Source: Symsagittifera roscoffensis
Lineage: Eukaryota; Xenacoelomorpha; Acoela; Convolutidae
Direction of reading: 5' to 3'
NCBI RefSeq assembly: GCF_963678635.1
Contig: NC_087062.1
Location: 55,495,355 to 55,559,354, forward strand
DNA: 64,000 nt
The position numbers and the translations under genes are program-made. This document shows, in pieces, positions 35,087-43,500 of this stretch. The notes under the pieces were generated by a model. That model was not told the DNA's origin and ran no database searches. It saw nothing but the letters and a program-made list of their open reading frames with translations. Each line of letters starts with the position of its first letter. Within the stretch, counting starts at the first letter, position 1.

Positions 35087-35143
35087 GTAAGGTTTCATAG
35101 ATACAGACAAAGAAAAAAATCTTGTCTATCATTCATCTTTCAG

Positions 35144-35212
35144 GTCGCAGAAGAATTTGTTCATGATTATCCTGACGTTGGCTTTCAATCAAGCATCCCT
35201 TGTCTTGGGAAA
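35144..35212 (+). CDS. Short host exon (B), 69 nt, phase 0
   Basis: The stretch is flanked by CATCTTTCAG at the left and AAA|GTAAGG at the right. It is open through 23 codons (starting V-A-E-E-F-V-H-D and ending P-C-L-G-K) and is an exact multiple of three. The introns on each side are 57 and 55 nt and similar in sequence, so exon plus intron were duplicated as a unit. The protein is not recognised, and upstream exons were not found. Confidence 0.5.
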
Positions 35213-35267
35213 GTAAGGTTTTATAGATAAAAACAAAAATAAATCTTGCCTGTCATTCATCTTTCAG

Positions 35268-35339
35268 GAAGCAGAAGAGTTTCATGAGCAAAAAGAATGC
35301 CATAAAAGCAGAAAGTTGGAGTGGACAATTTGTAATTGA
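35268..35339 (+). CDS. Last host exon (C) with stop
   Basis: This exon follows a TTTCAG acceptor (35262-35267), begins E-A-E-E-F like exon B (V-A-E-E-F), then diverges and ends in TGA at 35337-35339. It appears to be the terminal exon of the same unrecognised gene. The giant element inserted about 70 bp downstream. Confidence 0.45.
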   Translation, partial: EAEEFHEQKECHKSRKLEWTICN

Positions 35340-35407
35340 TTTTGACAAATATGAAAATTAATTGTTTTTAGATTACTATTTGAAAATTTAATCAAATTTG
35401 TATTTAG

Positions 35408-35815
35408 TGGAACCTGATCTAAACTACATTTTATGATTGGATAAATTAAATGTTTTACCAATGTAAAGTATTTAATATTAACCAATCATGATCCATCTAA
35501 CTAACAACCCACTTATTTGTAAGTGCTGAAGTTACTTGTAATTTCAGCACCAGAGAGATTTGAATTTAACTTAGAAATTAGTTGGACTCTCCCGAGCACT
35601 TCAGCAGCCGCAATAAACCAGTATACCCTAGATCTATTGAGCCTAGCAGAGACTAGTTAAACAACCTGAGACTAGATAGTATAAGAGTAAGATTAGGATC
35701 GGTATTAGACTAAGAAGTTGCACGAATCTATCCGGCCGAAAATAAGATAGCGTGACGAGCAGACGGTGTACCCTATCCGAAATTACTCTATGAGTTACAC
35801 CTCGGTCCTAACTCA
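35408..35815 (+). repeat. 5' LTR of element D
   Basis: TG...CA ends. It holds a perfect 8-bp hairpin stem, GTGCTGAA (35523) with TTCAGCAC (35543), and an AATAAA polyadenylation signal at 35612. It appears identical to the 3' LTR. Confidence 0.97.
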
Positions 35816-35817
35816 TC

Positions 35818-35840
35818 TGGTGCGACCATAAGTCTCGAAC
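35818..35840 (+). other. Primer binding site of element D (tRNA 3' end)
   Basis: Two bases after the LTR, TGGTGCGACCATAAG and eight further bases are the complement of a tRNA 3' end ending CGCACCA. The match reaches into the T loop (GTTCGAGAC on the tRNA), which supports a real primer match of about 23 nt. I cannot name the amino acid. Confidence 0.8.
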
Positions 35841-37069
35841 AAGACCTTAATAGATTAGAATTAACCAAAATAGATTAGAAATTAGACAAAAACATTTACA
35901 AAAATGTTATACGACAATAATTTAATCGAAATGTCTCTACGACTCAATAGATCAGAGCCAATATTCCGAACCATAACAGAACTACCCGGAATTGGAAGAA
36001 GACCTCGAACCAAAGACGACATACGACAAAGTAGAAACTTGCCGTATAGTTATATGATAGTTCGGCAAAAGCCAGAACAAACTTTTATATTTCGAATACT
36101 ACTTGCAATGAATTTAGATTTCCATTTGCAAACATAAAACCTTGAAGTTACTCTTCAAAATCATTTCAGGCGCTAAACAAATTTATTAATATACAATAAC
36201 GATTGATAAAAAGATCTAAGATCGTTTTCCTAAAACTCTGCAGTATTATACAAAAAATGTTTGAAAAATATTTATTGGAAAATAAAAATAAAAATTAGTA
36301 GCATGACAATAAATGGTTAGCAATCATAAATCATCCTGTTGTTCCAGCTTCATCATCTAAAACATAACAGCAATCATAAACCTACTAATATCATCAAAAC
36401 ACTAAATCTTTCCTTTACACACATTTAAAATTTTATTAAAACTTAAATTCACTTAATTTTAAAACCAGATCATCAAGGCTTATCCTTGGATCTTAAATCA
36501 TTTTCTACTTAATTAAAATTCAAATTTGATCATCAAGGCTTATCCTTGGATCAAACAGAACAACTTTGTTCTCCCCCACCCACTTAATTAGTGTCTAACG
36601 ACCTCAAACGTCGATTCACTACCCAACCCTTTCTAAAGACCTAAGACTAATAGAAATTTTTAAACAAAACTAATCATTCAAATTAGGATAAACAGTGAAG
36701 AACTTCGGTTATTCATCCTTCACTTGACCCCCCCTCTTACCAGACCCAGGATAAATCTTAGACTTAGTAAGTTTAAAATAGTATCTAACGAACTACTCGC
36801 GTTCTAATTATACCTGAACCTTGTGGATCGATTTACTATTCTCCAACCCTTGAACACAATCACTACCCCTAAGTAAGATTAAGTAAGTTAACACCTTAAC
36901 TTATACTAGCCACGAGAAAGTAAAAAATCATTCTTCGGAATCGATATACTTTTCTCTCCAACCCTGAACAAACAGACCCAGGTTAAGCTAACCAAAAAAT
37001 CGTAAGAACTAACAGTTTAGGAAAATAGAAATCATTTAACAACCTTTTGCATCCGTCATTCTAAACCTT
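35841..37069 (+). other. Element D leader (no main ORF)
   Basis: A long 5' leader. It holds one upstream ORF (35904-36137, 77 codons, Arg-rich start, no domain). Two copies of a 25-nt hairpin word lie at 36467-36491 and 36527-36551 (core CAAGG-CTTAT-CCTTGG), and a 7-bp stem AGTGAAG/CTTCACT at 36695-36725. Loosely repeated 'ATCGAT..ACT.TTCTCCAACCCT' blocks occur at about 36608, 36828 and 36939, and CAGACCCAGG occurs twice. Packaging or translation-control elements are plausible but not shown. Confidence 0.6.
35904..36137 (+). CDS. Upstream ORF in element D leader, 77 aa
   Basis: This is the first ATG after the primer site. The product would be basic at the N-terminus (R-R-P-R-T-K) and has no known domain. 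A TTTCAG (36167-36172) lies shortly after its stop. It could regulate translation, form a 5' exon of spliced mRNAs, or be chance. Confidence 0.3.
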   Translation: MLYDNNLIEMSLRLNRSEPIFRTITELPGIGRRPRTKDDIRQSRNLPYSYMIVRQKPEQTFIFRILLAMNLDFHLQT

Positions 37070-37537
37070 ATGTCATTTAAAAACCTAGGAAATAAACAAA
37101 CAATCGTTTTACACAATTGTGAAATAGATAACAAAAAATACGACCTTGTAATCACACCCCATACACAAACAGTTGGATACATTCGAACAAAACGACAAAC
37201 ACTAAAAAGAAAAATAATAACGAAACAAAGACAAATAACACGAAAAAGATTTTCAAAAAATCGAAACGCATTTTCAGAATCAGAAACCAACAGTTTAGAC
37301 GAACTTTACAAACTAAAAGAATCAATAGATAAAAATTGCCCAATTCACGATCAATTATATTTCTCTGACTCAGAAACAACTTCAAATTCATCACAAAGAG
37401 GAAAAAGAAGAATAAAAAAGCAGTACAAACACAAACCAGTACATTTATACAATTGGAATCAACCAATTCGACACATTAATAATTACATATTAACAGTAAT
37501 CGAACGAAAAAATGAGTTCAACGCACACCCCAGGTGA
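37070..37537 (+). CDS. Small basic ORF upstream of gag-pol, 155 aa
   Basis: This ORF precedes gag-pol and overlaps its start by 26 nt in another frame. The product is strongly basic in the middle (residues 42-64: K-R-Q-T-L-K-R-K-I-I-T-K-Q-R-Q, then R-K-R-F-S-K) and has an R-G-K-R-R-I-K-K cluster near residues 113-120, which looks like a nuclear or RNA-binding signal. No known domain. Its position resembles no standard gypsy gene; a regulatory role similar to Tat/Rev-type proteins is only a guess. The neighbouring ORF could be reached by leaky scanning or reinitiation. Confidence 0.6.
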   Translation: MSFKNLGNKQTIVLHNCEIDNKKYDLVITPHTQTVGYIRTKRQTLKRKIITKQRQITRKRFSKNRNAFSESETNSLDELYKLKESIDKNCPIHDQLYFSDSETTSNSSQRGKRRIKKQYKHKPVHLYNWNQPIRHINNYILTVIERKNEFNAHPR

Positions 37538-40500
37538 AGAAACTCCAGATGATGATGAAATCTTTCCTTTTATAGTAGACGCAGATACTGATAGAGAACA
37601 ACACATATTTTGTCAAAATTTACTCGTAAATTTATTTGAACCCGGAATCAGTCCATGTAAAACAGAGTTCCCCGATGTAAAAATCAAAAGACAAATCATA
37701 GATCACTATCTAAAAGATATATGCAACATAACACAACAGTATGGAATCTACTCCATAGAATTCACCTCACCAAACCATAATAATAGAAAATATACAATTC
37801 AAACAGACGATCTTGATTTAGAATTTTCAAAAGTTTTTTCAGAATATATAAAAAGCATCCAATACCATAACTCACAAAGAGCAAACTCCATATTCACCAA
37901 TGAAGTTTTCGCAATAATATATAGTTATATTTCGATATTAGAAAACGAAATCCCAATAACAAATGTCTCACCGACAGAAACATCTAAACATTTGAAAGTA
38001 CGACATGAAATCACACTACTCTCTAGTTATTTAAACATCATTAAAGAAAATTTCACGGAAGACGACGTTTCACAACATACAAAACACGATCTACAAAAAA
38101 TTTTGGCATGGTTCATAATAGATTATTTCACACACAATATTGATTTAATTGCACAAGCACGAAAAAATTTTAGACCCCAAAATTCGAACGATGATACCGC
38201 TATCACAGAACAATCAGATTATGTTTGGGACCCCGAATGGTCTCATCCCGCATTTATAAGCTTTCCACAATCAATCTCAAGTCAAGCAATAGGTACAATA
38301 TCTTACATAAGAGATTATGTAAGAGTAATACCATTAACAATTGATGCAACACCATTAAACTATAATACATTTTTACCCGATACACAAAATAATAGTTTAA
38401 ACTCTACAGTTATACACAATGAAAACCTCAATGGAACTAGGAATCTTACTCAACAAGATATCCAGACACCATCACACTTCATAAATGAAGAAATTGTACA
38501 CACAACAACTACACAACAAAGTATTTCACCAATACGCCCAAATTTAACAACACCAAGAAATACAAATCCTTCACAAACACAGGTAACCTTACAATCAACC
38601 GTTAAACCTTCGGTTGCTCCAAAATATTCCCATATGGATTACCAAACATACAGACCCATGACAATACCATCAAAAACACGCAAAACATTCACTAAAAACA
38701 ACTTTGCAGACCATAATTATAATTATACACATCCATCAAAAACAAATTATCAACCACAAAGGAATTTTAATCAATATACAAAACCTCGAAACTGGGATAA
38801 CCCAACGGCCCAATATAATTCCAAAAATTTTCAACCAAATCCTCCACAGGATCGCAGTGAAAATTACCCATTTTTTCAACAGAATAAAAATAAAAAACAA
38901 ACATCTTATCAAATGGATTATTTATCCTCAGATGACGATTTCTTACAACCAGATATATTTGCACCAAATACTCAAGAATATCGTAGACAAGGAATACAGA
39001 GAACACGTACAAATCATAGAAATTTTTCTCCACAACCAATAGATGCACAACATCAACAACCAATTCAACAACAAAATCCAATTAATACACAATCTTTTCA
39101 ACCAATTCAACAACAAAATCCAATGACTGCACACTCGTATCAAGCATCACAAATGCAAAATGAAATACCACTCCCATATTATCTCCAACAACATGAAATA
39201 ACAAGAAACCAACTTTCAAATTTTTCTCAAATGCCAAATGCAGCAGAATCATTACAAATGACAATGAATCCATACCTTATGGGTGGATCATCAATAACAT
39301 CAAACAAACCTTTAATGGTTTTCACAGGAACAGACCCTGAATACTCTGTAGAAGATTATTTAAATGCAGTAACAGCAAACCTGATTTTAAATATAGGACC
39401 TGAACCAATTAATACGCCACTACATCAAAACTGGATACATCGACGCACAGCGTTGATACAAACAACCTTAGATGGCGCAGCCCAAAAATGGTTTTCAGTA
39501 CTACCTCTAGAAATAAAATCAAACTGGAAAAGATTTACACAAGAATTTTCAAAAATGTTTGACTCCGAAAGAAACAAACAACAACAAAGAGTTTTATGTA
39601 ATGAAATTCGCAGATTACCAAACGAAACCATCAAGCAAATAGCAGTACGAATCGAAACACTAGTTCGAAAAGCATACTCACTAAATACACATGACTATAA
39701 AAACACAAAGATGACAGAAATCTTAATGATGACCTTAACACCACAATTAAGGAAAATAGCAATAAAAAAGAGAGCATCCCATCCTTCTTCAATTCGAGAA
39801 CCCGATTTAGATTTTCGAAAACTAGTAGACAAATTAGAACAAGCAGAAATCACGATGAAACTAGAAGAAACGGAAAATCTGAAATTACAATACGTTAACA
39901 GAATTGAAACGACTCCCACTAATATTAATAATATACAGGAATCAGAAACAGACCTCGTTGAAAAAATCACTGAAATACTCAATATTTACGAAAAGAACCC
40001 GAACTTTAAAGGCAAACCATCTTTCAAAAAATGGTGTAATTATTGCCGACGATACGGACACAGTATTTCCGAATGTAGACAAAAACAGCAAGATAATCAA
40101 AATAAACCTCAAAAATACAAAGAACCAAATAAATCATTCTATCAATACATGAAAAAAGATCAAAATCTACCAAACAAAAATGTATACAGCAACAACAGTT
40201 CAGGAAAGCCACTTCCGAACAATACAAATTATACAAGAAATCAATCACCATATAACTCAAGTTATAGAGGAAGATCACCAGAACGAAGAAACACGTATAA
40301 TTCATCACAAAATCACTACAATAGACCAAATAGTCGAAATAACTACTCCAGATCAAATTCAAACACACAACGATTTGTTTCTAGATCTAATTCCCAATCA
40401 AGAAATAACTACTATCCAAACAACCAATCACGAAATTCATCATACAATAGGAATAGAAACTACTCCTATAATCGAAATAGAAGTTATTCAAACAACCGAA

Positions 40501-43500
40501 ACCAGAATTACCCGAACAATCGATCAAGGAATAACTCATATAATAGATCGAACTATAACAGACCAAACAATAATTACCAAAACAGATCGCGAAATAATTC
40601 ACAAAATCGACACCCAAGTTATAATAATCGTTATAGAAATTATTCCCAATCACCACACCGGAATAATAATAACTATAATAATTCTAATAATCGCCACAGA
40701 AGTAGTACACCTAAACATCAAAGACAAATCAATCAAGTACAATCTAACCCAGAAACAACATCAGACCCTCCAGGTATTGATGACACAGTAACTGATACGT
40801 TACAACTCAATCAAATAAACTGTACATCATCAGATTCAGAAAGTGATACTGAAAACACTCTTTCTATCAACATGATAAAAGTCGAAAATGACTATGAACC
40901 TGTTATATATGAAGAACCTTTTTCATCACACATATATGAGAATCAATCAGAATTTCTTCAAAATTATTACACTACACCCATAAATTCCACACCAACGACG
41001 CAAGAAACAAACGAGATTAACACTACAGATCAAACCAATAAAAATACCAAAACAAAATGCTTGAATACAAACCACATTTATCAAAATATACAAAAAGAAC
41101 AACCCAAAGAAAAAATTTGGACAATACCATTTCTCTTAGAAAGCCCAAGAAATAAAGAATTTCAACCACCAGACCTTGAAATAGATTTTTTAATTGATTC
41201 AGGAGCAGAATCAAACATAATAAACATTCCCACATGGAATGAAATAAAAACTTTACACCCAAAGTTAACACCTCTTGAAACCTCCAGTAAGTTAGCAACA
41301 GCACAAGGATCAACATTGATAAACTACGGAAAAATCCAATTATTTCTCCTCCCCACCAGAACAATGGAACAAAGCAAAATTTTAAATAAGCCATTTAAAC
41401 AAATATTCCATATCACTGACATTAAATATAATATCATTGGAATACCATTTATTTCGAAGTATATACCAACAATTAACATACTAAATAGTAAAATATTAAT
41501 CAAAGATAAATATACAAAAACAAAAGAAACATCCTTAACATTTTTTCAAAGATTAAATAAACAACCACCATTCTTTTCAAAATTCTACCCGATATTTAAC
41601 AAACAAAGAAAACACCTAAAACCACTATCAGGAAACATCTATAATTTTTCAATCAAACAAGTTCACCAATATGATAAAGAACAAAACAAACAAAAATTTT
41701 ATATGTCAGAATTTGAATTCAAACCTATTCACAAATTTTTCAAAATCACAATCTCATCCATAAAATATTTGAAAGATTCGAATTCCGATATCATTTCCTT
41801 ACATGTCTATAATAACACACCTTACCAAGTAACATTACCTTTAGGACTTTTAGGATATTGTGAAACCAACGCTACAATATCACCAATACACGAAAAAGCC
41901 TATCGCGTAAATAATATACTCCAATTACTAGATATTTGCCAATCTACAATTCTTAATGAAGAATTATCTATAAATAATATAATAAGTAACGAAAACAGAA
42001 ATACGGATTATTTCACAAAAACTCCATATTTCAAACCTACATTCAACATAAGTAACTACACAGAGGACCAACAGAAATTTTTAACAATGTTTAATTTCCA
42101 ACATTCACAAATAACACAAGACGAATTCGAAAAATTAGCCAAACAGCTAATTAAATATTCATCAGTATATGCAACATCAAAATTTGATGTTGGCAAAATC
42201 AGCTCATCACTACATCTCCCATTAAAACCAGACGCAGTTTTCAAAAAACAAAGAGCAAGTAAAGTACCAATTCACTTACATGATAAAGTGAACAGATTAC
42301 TCGATATTTTAGAACAATACAACATTATATCACCAGTAAACAAAGAAGAACAACCAAAAGGCAACACATTTATCAACCCTGTTATCATTCTAGCTAAAGG
42401 AGAATCATTAAAAATCGTTCTCGACGCTAGATACCTCAATTCACTCATAGATGAATCAAAATGTAATTGGCCCATTGAACCAATACAAGTTATTTTAACA
42501 AAAATAAACGGCAAATACTTTACAACCGCCGATATGAATAGTGCATACAATCAAATGCCACTAGATGAACAATCACGACGTTTAACACAATTTGTTATCG
42601 GAAACCAACAATATGAATTCAACCGCTTATTCTATGGAATATCCATAGGACCAGCAGCATTTTCAGCTTTTATGAGCAAAATTTTTAGACCACTAATACT
42701 CAAGAAAAACGCAATCACCTATTTAGACGATGTTTTTATGCAATCACAAACAAAAGACGAAATGTTCAATGTTTTAGAAAAATATCACCACATACTTCAG
42801 AACGAAAATCTGAAGGCCGCCCCCGATAAATCACACTTCTTTTTGACAAGAGTTAAATTCTTAGGACATAATATAGAAAGAAAAACAATCACTCCATTGA
42901 AATCACGCATTGACGCTATTCAAAAACTTCAACCACCAACAAATAAAAAGAAAATCCAAGAATTTCTTGGAATGTTAAACTTTTTAAGTAAATATGTTTA
43001 TAAAATGCAATTATATCTACGACCATTTTATAACATCCTTAGACAACAAAATAATTTTGAATGGAACACAGAACATCAAACACGATTTGAAGAAATAAAG
43101 AAACTTTTAACTGAACAAATTTCAAACACAATTCCAGATTCAAATCAACCATTTTATGCAATGTGCGATGCTTCGAACTTTGGCATCGGTGCAGCACTAT
43201 TACAATCACATAATGGTACAAATAAGATGAACCTCATATCAGCAAATTCTCGATTATTCACTCAAGCAGAGCTACGACTCTCAACTCTAATGAGAGAATG
43301 TACAGCCATAATATATACACTGACAGAATATGAATTTCTGATACTTGGATCAAAACATCCAACAGTTCTATTCACAGACCATAAACCAATCATCTTTCTC
43401 TTTACACAAAAATCTAACCCAAACCACCGAGTTTACAGATTTCAACTAATTCTAATGAAATTTCCAAACTTACATATAGTTTGGACTGCAGGAAAAAATC

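Noticed and set aside
40180-40791. 203-codon frame overlapping gag in element D
   Set aside because: It lies in the Asn/Ser/Arg repeat region; A-rich low-complexity codons leave the second frame open as well. No independent support.
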